A program made the translations under genes and the position numbers. Source: Pseudopedobacter saltans DSM 12145 (lineage in GTDB: Bacteria > Bacteroidota > Bacteroidia > Sphingobacteriales > Sphingobacteriaceae). From it: 64,000 bases of DNA. Positions within the stretch are counted from its first letter, which is position 1; every line of letters starts with the position of its first letter. This document shows, in pieces, positions 53,717-61,948 of this stretch. The DNA lies in contig NC_015177.1 of NCBI RefSeq assembly GCF_000190735.1, forward strand, positions 496,001 to 560,000, read 5' to 3'. The notes below the pieces were generated by a model. That model searched no databases. It worked only from the letters and a program-made list of their open reading frames with translations, and was not told the origin of the DNA.

Positions 53717-55573
53717 ATGAAACGATTTTTTATTGTACTTACTTATCTGTTTATTGGCTATACCGTTTTTGCCCAAACAGATTCTGCTTATGTTAGAGAG
53801 CATTATGAAAAAATAGAGAAACAAATTACCATGAGAGATGGTATAAAACTGTTTACGGCTATTTATGTCCCTAAAGATAAATCTAAAAAGTACCCTATTT
53901 TATTAAACAGAACACCTTATACCGTTGCTCCCTATGGCTCTAATCAATATAAAACGAGTTTGGGTAATTTTCCTGAAATGATGTATGAGGGATTCATATT
54001 CGTTTATCAGGACGTACGTGGTAAATGGATGAGCGAAGGAGACTTTGATGATTTAAGACCCCAGATAACTCACAAAACCAAAAAAGATACAGATGAAAGT
54101 ACTGATGCCTTCGATACTATAGACTGGCTGGTTAAGAACGTACCGAATAATAATGGTAGGGTGGGAATGTATGGGGTATCTTATCCAGGTTTTTATGCGG
54201 CAGCAGCTTTGGTGAACGCGCATGCTGCACTAAAGGCTGTTTCTCCACAGGCTCCGGCTATTGACTGGTTTACCGGAGATGACTTTCACCGAAACGGTGC
54301 TCTTTTTGTTATGGATGCTTTTAGGTTTATGAGCACTTTTGGTGTAAACAGACCTGTTCCTATTACTCCGGATAAAGGGCCAAAAGCCTTGAAATTACCT
54401 GTAAGGGATGGTTATCAGTTTTATTTAAATCACACATTAAAGGACTTAAAGCAGACTTATTTTGGAGATAATATCAGATTTTGGAATAATCTGTTTATTC
54501 ATCCGGATAGGGACAGCTATTGGAAAAACAGGGTAATATTACCCTATTTGAAACAGGTAAAGCCCGCAGTTTTGGTTGTAGGAGGTTTTTTCGATGCAGA
54601 AGATGTTTACGGAACTTTTGCTGCTTACAGAACTCTTCGTGATCAGAATCCGGCTACTCCCTGCTTTTTTGCTGTTGGACCCTGGTTTCACGGAGGCTGG
54701 GTGAGATCGGATGGGGATTTTTTTGGAGACATGAGTTTTGGAAGGAAGACGGCTCTGGATTACAGACAGAATTTTGAATTACCTTTTTTTAAATATTACC
54801 TAAAAGAGGAAGGAAGCCTTGATATGGCTAAGGTTAATGTGTTTTTTTCGGGAAGTAATGAGTGGCATAAATTTGAAGTTTGGCCTCCTGATAACATGGG
54901 CAAGAGGAAACTGTACTTCCATGCGAACGGAAAGTTGAGTTTTGATAAACCTGTTGAGGAAGAAGGAGCTGATGAATATCTTAGTGATCCGAATAAACCA
55001 ATACCATTTCAGGAAGGTGTTATTGAAAACAGGAAAGCTGAATATATGGTCGCCGATCAGCGTTTTGTTGGAAATAGACCAGATGTTATGGTTTATCAGA
55101 CGGAAATTTTAACAGAGGATGTCACTTTAGCGGGCCCTCTTTCGGCAAATTTAAAGGTTTCCATAACTGGCACTGATGCGGATTTTGTTGTGAAGCTGAT
55201 AGATGTGCTTCCGGAAAACGAACCTAAACCCATGCATGTAGCAAAATCTACCGTAATGGGAGGATATCAGATGTTGATAAGGGGAGATATATTTAGAGGG
55301 AAATATCGTAATAGTTTCGAATATCCTAAAGCTTTTGTTCCGAATGAAATCGAAGAAGTTAAATTTCAGATTCCAGATATTGGGCATACTTTTAAAAAGG
55401 GACACCGGATAATGGTTCAGGTGCAAAGTACGTGGTTTCCGTTAGCAGACAGAAATCCACAAAAGTTTATGAATATTTATGAGGCGCTGAAAGAAGATTT
55501 TAAAAAGGAAAAACATAGTTTATACAGAAATATAAAAAACGCATCCTATATAGAGCTGCCGGTTTTGAATTAG
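53717..55573 (+). CDS. CocE/NonD family serine hydrolase
   Basis: 618 residues with a signal peptide (ends FAQ). The X-Pro dipeptidyl-peptidase (S15-like) domain has nucleophile Ser155 in GMYGVSYPGFYAA, and AVLVVGGFFDAEDVYGTF / FFAVGPWFHGGW should supply the Asp and His. The C-terminal jelly-roll domain (about 410-610, PLSANLKVSITGTDADFVVKLIDV) is typical. Relatives hydrolyse esters, acyl amides or peptides; substrate unknown. Monocistronic, close to the esterase. Confidence 0.88.
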   Translation: MKRFFIVLTYLFIGYTVFAQTDSAYVREHYEKIEKQITMRDGIKLFTAIYVPKDKSKKYPILLNRTPYTVAPYGSNQYKTSLGNFPEMMYEGFIFVYQDVRGKWMSEGDFDDLRPQITHKTKKDTDESTDAFDTIDWLVKNVPNNNGRVGMYGVSYPGFYAAAALVNAHAALKAVSPQAPAIDWFTGDDFHRNGALFVMDAFRFMSTFGVNRPVPITPDKGPKALKLPVRDGYQFYLNHTLKDLKQTYFGDNIRFWNNLFIHPDRDSYWKNRVILPYLKQVKPAVLVVGGFFDAEDVYGTFAAYRTLRDQNPATPCFFAVGPWFHGGWVRSDGDFFGDMSFGRKTALDYRQNFELPFFKYYLKEEGSLDMAKVNVFFSGSNEWHKFEVWPPDNMGKRKLYFHANGKLSFDKPVEEEGADEYLSDPNKPIPFQEGVIENRKAEYMVADQRFVGNRPDVMVYQTEILTEDVTLAGPLSANLKVSITGTDADFVVKLIDVLPENEPKPMHVAKSTVMGGYQMLIRGDIFRGKYRNSFEYPKAFVPNEIEEVKFQIPDIGHTFKKGHRIMVQVQSTWFPLADRNPQKFMNIYEALKEDFKKEKHSLYRNIKNASYIELPVLN

Positions 55574-55743
55574 TAAATTGTAATGATTTTAAGCTGAGTA
55601 TAGATGTTAGAAAAATGAGTAGTAAATAGCGAACCGCACAGATCGGATATAAATCGTGAAATTCCCCTATGTCTTATCGACTTTTTGTATATAAAAGCAT
55701 TATTTTCGTGAGCATAATCCATTTTAATGAATGAGCAGGCATA

Positions 55744-56772
55744 ATGATCGAGCTGAAAAACATATCTAAAACCTTTCATCAGGGCAAACAGTCGTTTAAA
55801 GCTTTGGATAATATTAATCTGAAGTTGGAACAGGGTGACATTTTAGGTATTATTGGTTTTTCTGGAGCAGGGAAAAGTACGCTTATTCGTTGTGTGAATT
55901 TATTGGAGAAGCCGGATACAGGACAGGTTATTGTTAATGGTAAGGATCTGATTCCTTTGCGACATGCTGAATTGGCCAATGAACGGAAGAAGATAGGAAT
56001 GATATTCCAGCATTTTAATCTTTTGTCTTCGAGAACGGTATTTGATAATGTGGCTTTGCCTTTGGAACTGGACGGTGTGGATAAAGCGACTATTGCCGGC
56101 AAAGTAAATAGTCTTCTGAAAACGGTTGGTTTACAGGATAAAGCCAATGAGTATCCTAAAAATCTTTCTGGTGGACAGAAACAGCGCGTGGCCATTGCCC
56201 GGGCTTTGGCTAACGATCCGCATTTACTATTGTGCGACGAGGCGACAAGTGCATTAGATCCCCTTACCACACAATCTATTTTACAATTGTTGAGGGATAT
56301 CAACCAACAATTTAGAATTACTATTTTATTGATAACCCATGAGATGGAGGTGGTAAAGGCTATCTGTAATCATGTAGCGGTAATTGATGAGGGTAAATTG
56401 CTTGTAAAGGGTGGTTTGGAAGAACTTTATTCGGAAAGTTCGCACCCTATAATAGCACAGTTACTTACAGAGCGGGAAATGGAAGTACCCGTGAGATTGA
56501 GGGATTCGCTGATAACAAAACCGGCTAAAAATAAGTTTCCTTTGTTGGAAATCTCTTTTAACAAGGATTTGAATGTAGAGCAATTGCTTGCTTATATCCA
56601 TCAGGAGAACATGATATATAAGTTGTACCGAGTAGAAAATGGGCAGCCTGGTGTTAATGGTTTTGGCAGGGCACAGCTACATATACAAACGGACGAAATG
56701 CAAACTGAAGTGTTGTTGGGATATTTGGAGAAATATGGTGTTAAATACAAAATAAAAGGATATGCTGGATAA
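55744..56772 (+). CDS. metN: Methionine ABC transporter ATP-binding protein
   Basis: 342 residues: Walker A GFSGAGKST (38-46), Q-loop, signature LSGGQKQR, Walker B LLLCDEATSALD, and a C-terminal NIL regulatory domain (about 265-342) that binds methionine and inhibits transport. Hydrolyses ATP to drive D/L-methionine uptake. Starts the metN-metI-metQ cluster; no SAM riboswitch was seen in the 170-base upstream gap. Confidence 0.94.
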   Translation: MIELKNISKTFHQGKQSFKALDNINLKLEQGDILGIIGFSGAGKSTLIRCVNLLEKPDTGQVIVNGKDLIPLRHAELANERKKIGMIFQHFNLLSSRTVFDNVALPLELDGVDKATIAGKVNSLLKTVGLQDKANEYPKNLSGGQKQRVAIARALANDPHLLLCDEATSALDPLTTQSILQLLRDINQQFRITILLITHEMEVVKAICNHVAVIDEGKLLVKGGLEELYSESSHPIIAQLLTEREMEVPVRLRDSLITKPAKNKFPLLEISFNKDLNVEQLLAYIHQENMIYKLYRVENGQPGVNGFGRAQLHIQTDEMQTEVLLGYLEKYGVKYKIKGYAG

Positions 56773-57418
56773 TATGACTATTTCTTTATTGTTGAAAGGA
56801 CTTTGGGAAACTGTTTTTATGACTTTGGCCGCAGGTTTCTTTGGTTTTGTATTGGGATTGCCAACTGGTACTCTTTTATTCCTGACCAGAAAAGGGCAGT
56901 TGCTTGAAAATAGGATATACAATAAAACAGTGTCATTTCTGGTGAACGTTTTCCGCTCTATTCCATTTATCATTCTGATTGTATGGATGATTCCTTTTAC
57001 CAGAGCGATGGTAGGGACCTCTATCGGTATGTATGCTGCGTTGGTTCCGCTAAGTGTTGGCGCTGCTCCGTTTGTAGCAAGACTGGTAGAGAATAGTTTA
57101 TTGGAAGTTCCGGGTGGTTTAATAGAAACTGCAAGGGCTTTAGGTGCAAGTCCAATGCAGATTATCTGTAAAGTTCTGTTACCCGAAGCACTGCCTTCGT
57201 TAATTAACAATGCTTCTATTACTTTAATTACTTTGGTTGGTTACTCTGCTATGGGAGGTGCTGTTGGTGCTGGCGGTTTGGGACAAATCGGTTATCAGTA
57301 CGGATATATTGGTTACGATGCGGTGATGATGAATACCGTCCTTGTGTTATTGGTGGCTTTGGTTTTTACTATACAGTTTACAGGAGATAGGCTTTCGAGG
57401 AGATTTGATCATAGATAA
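56762..57418 (+). CDS. metI: Methionine ABC transporter permease
   Basis: 218 residues with five or six membrane helices and the binding-protein-dependent permease motif ETARALGASPMQIICKVLLPEALP (EAA loop), which docks to MetN. Start overlaps metN by 11 bases, giving coupled translation. Confidence 0.94.
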   Translation: MLDNMTISLLLKGLWETVFMTLAAGFFGFVLGLPTGTLLFLTRKGQLLENRIYNKTVSFLVNVFRSIPFIILIVWMIPFTRAMVGTSIGMYAALVPLSVGAAPFVARLVENSLLEVPGGLIETARALGASPMQIICKVLLPEALPSLINNASITLITLVGYSAMGGAVGAGGLGQIGYQYGYIGYDAVMMNTVLVLLVALVFTIQFTGDRLSRRFDHR

Positions 57419-57425
57419 GTTTCGA

Positions 57426-57453
57426 GTTGTAAGTTATAGGTTATAAGTTGCAA
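57426..57453. repeat. 7-nt periodic repeat, GTTNNNN type
   Basis: Four in-phase heptads GTTGTAA, GTTATAG, GTTATAA, GTTGCAA begin eight bases after the metI stop codon. Confidence 0.65.
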
Positions 57454-57513
57454 CAACAGAAGGGGACGTATTGCATGGAAAATAAGGACTACATTTGTAA
57501 TAGATAACTTAAT

Positions 57514-57576
57514 ACTTAAAACTTACTACATACAACTTAAAACTCACTACTTATCACTTACTACATACAACTTAAC
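57514..57576. repeat. 7-nt periodic repeat in inverted orientation
   Basis: Nine in-phase heptads (ACTTAAA, ACTTACT, ACATACA, ACTTAAA, ACTCACT, ACTTATC, ACTTACT, ACATACA, ACTTAAC) end five bases before the metQ ATG. A 19-bp unit, ACTTACTACATACAACTTA, occurs exactly twice (57521-57539 and 57556-57574). Reverse complement of the GTNNNNN style used elsewhere. Confidence 0.75.
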
Positions 57577-57580
57577 AAAC

Positions 57581-58393
57581 ATGAACGCTATAAAAAGAAT
57601 ATTGGCACTTGCTATAATTCCCATCTTATTACAAGCTTGCGGCGGCGGTGCAAAAAAAGATAACCCAAATCTAATTAGGGTTGGTATTACATCGGGGCCT
57701 GAAAGAGAATTGGCTGAAGCAGCAAAAAAAGTTGCCGCAGAGAAGTATAATCTGGATGTGGAATTGGTTATTTTTAACGATTATGTAGTACCTAATGAAG
57801 CGTTGAATAACGGAGATATCGATGTGAATGTTTTTCAGCATGAACCTTATTTAAAAGAGCAATCAGCTAAAAGAGGTTATGAATTGGCTGTGGTTGGAAA
57901 AACTTTTGTTTATCCGATCGTTGGCTATTCAAAGAAAATTAAAAACATCGATGAGCTAAAGCCGGGAAGTACAATCGCTATTCCTAATGACCCAACAAAC
58001 GGTGGCCGTTCTTTATTGCTTTTGCAAAGATATGGACTTTTGAAACTGAAGGATGGTGTGGGGCTTTTGCCACGGGTGACTGATATTATAGAAAATCCTA
58101 AAAATCTAAAAATTCTAGAGATCGAAGCTCCGCAATTGAGTCGGGTAGTGGATGATAAGGAGGTTGTTATGGCTATTATCAATAATAACTTTGCTGCGCA
58201 GGCAGGCCTTGATGCTAATGAATACGGTGTTTTAAAGGAAGATAAGGAATCTCCATATGTAAATATTATTGTTGCCAGAGAAGATAATAAAGGCCAGGAT
58301 AAAGTAAAGAATTTTGTGAAAGCATATCAATCAAAAGAGGTTGAAGAGGCGGCAGAAAAAGCCTTTAAAGGTGGAGCTGTAAGGGGATGGTAG
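57581..58393 (+). CDS. metQ: Methionine-binding lipoprotein
   Basis: 270 residues with lipobox LLQAC (Cys20) and the NlpA/MetQ fold: IRVGITSGPERELAEAAKKVA, GDIDVNVFQHEPYLKEQ, AIPNDPTNGGRSLLLLQRYGLLKL, IIVAREDNKGQDKVKNFVKAYQSKEV. Delivers methionine to MetIN. The 162-base gap from metI is filled with heptad arrays, and another array follows the gene, so expression may be partly uncoupled from metNI. Confidence 0.93.
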   Translation: MNAIKRILALAIIPILLQACGGGAKKDNPNLIRVGITSGPERELAEAAKKVAAEKYNLDVELVIFNDYVVPNEALNNGDIDVNVFQHEPYLKEQSAKRGYELAVVGKTFVYPIVGYSKKIKNIDELKPGSTIAIPNDPTNGGRSLLLLQRYGLLKLKDGVGLLPRVTDIIENPKNLKILEIEAPQLSRVVDDKEVVMAIINNNFAAQAGLDANEYGVLKEDKESPYVNIIVAREDNKGQDKVKNFVKAYQSKEVEEAAEKAFKGGAVRGW

Positions 58394-58403
58394 TTTTTTG
58401 GAG

Positions 58404-58459
58404 TTGAAAGTTGAAAGTTAAGAGTTTAAAGTAGAGGGGTTAAAGTGAGAGGTAGAATA
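58404..58459. repeat. 7-nt periodic repeat after metQ
   Basis: Eight heptads in phase from 58404: TTGAAAG, TTGAAAG, TTAAGAG, TTTAAAG, TAGAGGG, GTTAAAG, TGAGAGG, TAGAATA. Degenerate but constant in phase. Confidence 0.6.
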
Positions 58460-58471
58460 TTAAGAAGTGAG

Positions 58472-59551
58472 TTAGGTTTGGGATGATAGTTTGCGGCTTT
58501 TGAGATAAAATCTTTTTTCCAGCACATTTTTTAAAAAAGCAGCGATAGGTGGCTCTATATATTTACTTATGAAGTAGGATAGCATTAACATGAGTGTAAC
58601 AGTAAATAACAGTAGAAAATATTTATTGATATACATTCCAAAATTATTGAAGATAATATAACCAATGTTCTGATGAACCAAATATAGTGGATAGGTAAGT
58701 AAACCTAATTGAAGCATTTTTGGTGAGTTAATGGCTTGCAGCCTACCTGTTGTGACCAAAAACATCAATAAATAAAAAGCGGTAATTGCAGCGCAAATGA
58801 TATAAGGAGAAAATGATGTATTATAATGTTGTTGTACCTTGTCTATTTGGATTATAGCTCCTTTTAAAGAGATTGCGAGACATATCAATAACAGAACTAT
58901 ATGTTTTGTCTTTATCCCTTCTTTAAAGATCTGATAGAATATTATTCCAGCTATGAAATATGAACTCCATTCCAGTATCAGCAAGTAATAAGCGGCTTTA
59001 AATATTATAAAATCTTTGAAAAACAGATGTAGTACTGTAATTCCTAACCAGAACAAGACTAAATGATCGAATTTTATTTTTACGAATTGATTAAAAATAA
59101 GAAATGCACCTATCAGGAAGTAGAATTGAAGTTCTACAATTAGCGACCAGTAAACACCATCAATATTGTCGTAGCCAATAAAGCTATGGAGCATGGTTAG
59201 ATTTGCAATTAACTGTGGAAAGTTGGCATAGAATATCGGAGATCCAAAATAAGTGATAACCAGGAAAGTCAATATAACGCAAAACCAATAAGCGGGGTAA
59301 AGCCTGGTAATTCTGGAAACGATGAATTTTTTAATAGATAAATCTCTGATGGAAAGAACGATCACAAATCCGCTGATGATGAAAAAAAAATCGACACCTA
59401 AATATCCATACTTGAAAATATCTGCAAGTCCGTCAAATGCAATCGGACTTTTGCCATCAGCCGCATGCCCTCTGAATAAATAATGATGCAAGACCACTAC
59501 TATTGCAGCAATAAATCTAAACAGGTCAATTTGATAAACTCTTTTTCCCAT
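58472..59551 (-). CDS. Acyltransferase 3 family membrane protein
   Basis: 359 residues from the ATG at 59551 (MGKRVYQIDLFRFIAAI); the longer frame from 59692 adds 47 residues that do not fit the family start. About ten membrane helices; the catalytic region shows RFIAAIVVVLHHYLFRG (family His), GYLGVDFFFIISGFVIV and SRITRLYPAYWF. Transfers acetyl or succinyl groups to surface polysaccharides, lipids or antibiotics. Isolated gene, substrate unknown. Confidence 0.88.
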   Translation of the reverse strand: MGKRVYQIDLFRFIAAIVVVLHHYLFRGHAADGKSPIAFDGLADIFKYGYLGVDFFFIISGFVIVLSIRDLSIKKFIVSRITRLYPAYWFCVILTFLVITYFGSPIFYANFPQLIANLTMLHSFIGYDNIDGVYWSLIVELQFYFLIGAFLIFNQFVKIKFDHLVLFWLGITVLHLFFKDFIIFKAAYYLLILEWSSYFIAGIIFYQIFKEGIKTKHIVLLLICLAISLKGAIIQIDKVQQHYNTSFSPYIICAAITAFYLLMFLVTTGRLQAINSPKMLQLGLLTYPLYLVHQNIGYIIFNNFGMYINKYFLLLFTVTLMLMLSYFISKYIEPPIAAFLKNVLEKRFYLKSRKLSSQT

Positions 59552-59778
59552 AGGTGAGTGAATAAGATAAGCTTCGACTTGTGATAAAAGAATGTTTTTC
59601 AGTGGTTTTACTTGGATAAAAATAAAAAATATTATCCCTTTCAAGTAAGAATAATCAAAAGACGGTTGAAAACGTTCCCTGATTTCACACATGTGTATAC
59701 ATAAACGTTTCTCATTTCACAATATGTTTTATATTGAAAGGTTCTGTTAATTCTTTGATAGATCATAATCAGAATTAC

Positions 59779-59808
59779 TTTGTTGAAATGATTTATCTTG
59801 TACTTTTG
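59779..59808 (+). promoter_or_regulatory. Promoter of the BtuB-like receptor gene
   Basis: TTTG (59779-59782), an 18-base spacer and TACTTTTG (59801-59808) match the consensus well. The ATG at 59813 lies only five bases after the -7 box, so the transcript should be leaderless or nearly so. Confidence 0.65.
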
Positions 59809-59812
59809 CGAC

Positions 59813-61681
59813 ATGAAAAAATCCAACTTGTATGGAGCACTGTTAATTAGTGCTTTTTTCAATTCAGCCGTTTTTGCACAAACTAATGTTCAATCTCTAA
59901 ACGAGGTGTTGATACAGGGAAACAGGTTACAAATTCAATTGTCTGAACAGAATAGAAATGTTGACGTTATTACCGCTCAGGAAATACAGAAATTGCCGGC
60001 TAAGTCGGTAAATGAGATATTAGGCTATGTGTCTGGTGTGGATATACGACAAAGGGGGCCGTTTGGAACTCAGGCTGATATCAGTTTGGATGGCGGAAGT
60101 TTTGAACAAACATTAATTTTATTGAATGGCATAAAAATTACCGATCAACAAACGGCGCATAATACATTGAATTTGCCTATTCCCACGGAGGCCATTGAAC
60201 GCATTGAGATTTTAAGAGGGCCTGCGGCCAGAGTTTATGGTGTAAACAGTTTAACAGGAGCTATTAATATTGTTACTAAAAATCCCGAGTCTACCGCATT
60301 ATTTGCGAATGTATTTGCTGGAAGTAATTTCAAGAAAGACGAGGAAGGAAATGGGGATTTGTACAACGGGCGTGGCGTTCAGCTAGGTGGAAGTATAGCA
60401 AAAGAAAAACATACACATCAGTTGTATACCTCTCATGAATCTGGTACCGGATACCGTTACAATACAGCTTATCACAATAACAGGATTTTCTATCAGGGAC
60501 AGATTAAACCCGATGAACAGAATAAAATTGATGTTTTGGCCGGTTTTGTGAGAAGCTCTTTTGGTGCTAATGGTTTTTATGCAGCACCCGGCGACAAAGA
60601 ATCTAAAGAAGTTGTGAGTACGACACTGGCCTCTGTAAAGTCTAAGCATTTAATTAATGGTCGCTTTACATTAAGCCCACAAGTTGGTTATAGATATAAT
60701 TTTGATGACTATCGTTATTACAGGTACGATCTTTCTAAAGCCAGAAGCAGGCATCATTCAAATGCTGTAACAGTGGAAATTAATGGCGATTACAGAATGG
60801 ATTTTGGTGAATTTGGATTTGGAGTGGAAACGCGTTATGAGCAGATTAATTCTACCAGTATAGGTAAACACGAGCGTGAGAACTACGGACTTTATACAGA
60901 GTTTAGAACAGATAAAATCGAGCGTGTTAATCTAAATGTTGGTGCTTATGTAAATTATAATTCTGTTTACGGCTGGCAGGTGTTTCCAGGTTTAGACTTT
61001 AGTTATTTGCTAAAGCCAGGTTTCAGATTTGTATTTAACAGCGGAACAAGTCAGCGCATTCCTTCTTACACAGATTTGTATCTTCAACAGCCAGGAAACC
61101 TTGGTAATGCAGATTTGATTTCTGAAAAAGCATATCAGATTGAAGGTGGTTTTAAATATGATGCCAATCGCTTATCTGCAAAAGCAATAGTTTTTTATAG
61201 AAATATAGATGATTTTATAGATTGGACTAAAGATGTTATCACTAATCCATGGCTGGCAAATAATACAGGTTCTATTCGTACCACTGGTTTCAACTTTCAA
61301 ACACAATATTTGTTAACCAAGAATGCTGTGTATAACTGGAACCTAAACGTAGGTTATACTTACTTATCTCCGGAATTTAAAGATCAGCCTTCCACACAAT
61401 TTTCAAAATATAAGATAGAAAGTCTTAGACATCAATTGGTAGCCAAATTGGGATGGCAATATCGCAATTGGTCTGCTTTGCTTGCAGAACGTTATCAGGA
61501 ACGTATTTCTTATAAAGATTACTTTTTGACTGATTTACGTGTGAATTTCAATCAAAAACAATTTGATTACTATCTGGATTTTCAAAATATCTTCGATAAG
61601 ACTTACATAGAAGCAGCTGCGGTTCCAATGCCAGGTAGGTGGTTTAGTTTAGGAGTGAAATATCGTCTGGACGCTCATTAG
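59813..61681 (+). CDS. TonB-dependent receptor, BtuB-like
   Basis: 622 residues from the ATG at 59813; an in-frame TTG at 59798 is less likely. Signal peptide ends VFAQ, then a plug (VIQGNRLQIQLSEQNRNVDVITAQEIQKLP-type TonB box region, GVDIRQRGPFGTQADISLDGG, RIEILRGPAARVYGVNSLTGAINIVT) and a 22-strand barrel ending SLGVKYRLDAH. No carboxypeptidase-like domain and no SusD, so it is of the vitamin/metal-chelate import type. No cobalamin riboswitch was found upstream. Ligand unknown. Confidence 0.88.
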   Translation: MKKSNLYGALLISAFFNSAVFAQTNVQSLNEVLIQGNRLQIQLSEQNRNVDVITAQEIQKLPAKSVNEILGYVSGVDIRQRGPFGTQADISLDGGSFEQTLILLNGIKITDQQTAHNTLNLPIPTEAIERIEILRGPAARVYGVNSLTGAINIVTKNPESTALFANVFAGSNFKKDEEGNGDLYNGRGVQLGGSIAKEKHTHQLYTSHESGTGYRYNTAYHNNRIFYQGQIKPDEQNKIDVLAGFVRSSFGANGFYAAPGDKESKEVVSTTLASVKSKHLINGRFTLSPQVGYRYNFDDYRYYRYDLSKARSRHHSNAVTVEINGDYRMDFGEFGFGVETRYEQINSTSIGKHERENYGLYTEFRTDKIERVNLNVGAYVNYNSVYGWQVFPGLDFSYLLKPGFRFVFNSGTSQRIPSYTDLYLQQPGNLGNADLISEKAYQIEGGFKYDANRLSAKAIVFYRNIDDFIDWTKDVITNPWLANNTGSIRTTGFNFQTQYLLTKNAVYNWNLNVGYTYLSPEFKDQPSTQFSKYKIESLRHQLVAKLGWQYRNWSALLAERYQERISYKDYFLTDLRVNFNQKQFDYYLDFQNIFDKTYIEAAAVPMPGRWFSLGVKYRLDAH

Positions 61682-61833
61682 TCAGTTAGTTCCCGAAGAG
61701 GTGCCTTAGGTTGATAGTTAATAGTCCATAATTATGGTGATCGTCCAGTCATCGGGTCTTGATCATTTAGGACACTAGAATTTCTTGTTTTGTCAGATTT
61801 TAGCATTTTATTATAGGATTATGCAACCGGTTG

Positions 61834-61863
61834 TTTGATTGTGGAGGATAATTTATACTTTTG
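61834..61863 (+). promoter_or_regulatory. Promoter of the propeller sensor gene
   Basis: TTTG (61834-61837), an 18-base spacer and TACTTTTG (61856-61863) fit the consensus. Transcription would start near 61870. Confidence 0.6.
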
Positions 61864-61948
61864 ACAAGACAAGCCAATTGTAATTATGCTGCACCTAAAG
61901 ACAGATTCATACTATTTGAAGTTGAATGCTATACTCTTTGAAATAGCT

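Noticed and set aside
55574-55743. SAM riboswitch before metN
   Set aside because: No SAM-I, SAM-II or SAM-III consensus elements were seen.
56677-57210. 177-residue minus-strand open frame opposite metI
   Set aside because: Antisense to conserved permease motifs; shadow frame.
59693-59812. Cobalamin riboswitch before the BtuB-like receptor
   Set aside because: The gap is too short and lacks the B12-box; a plain promoter is present instead.
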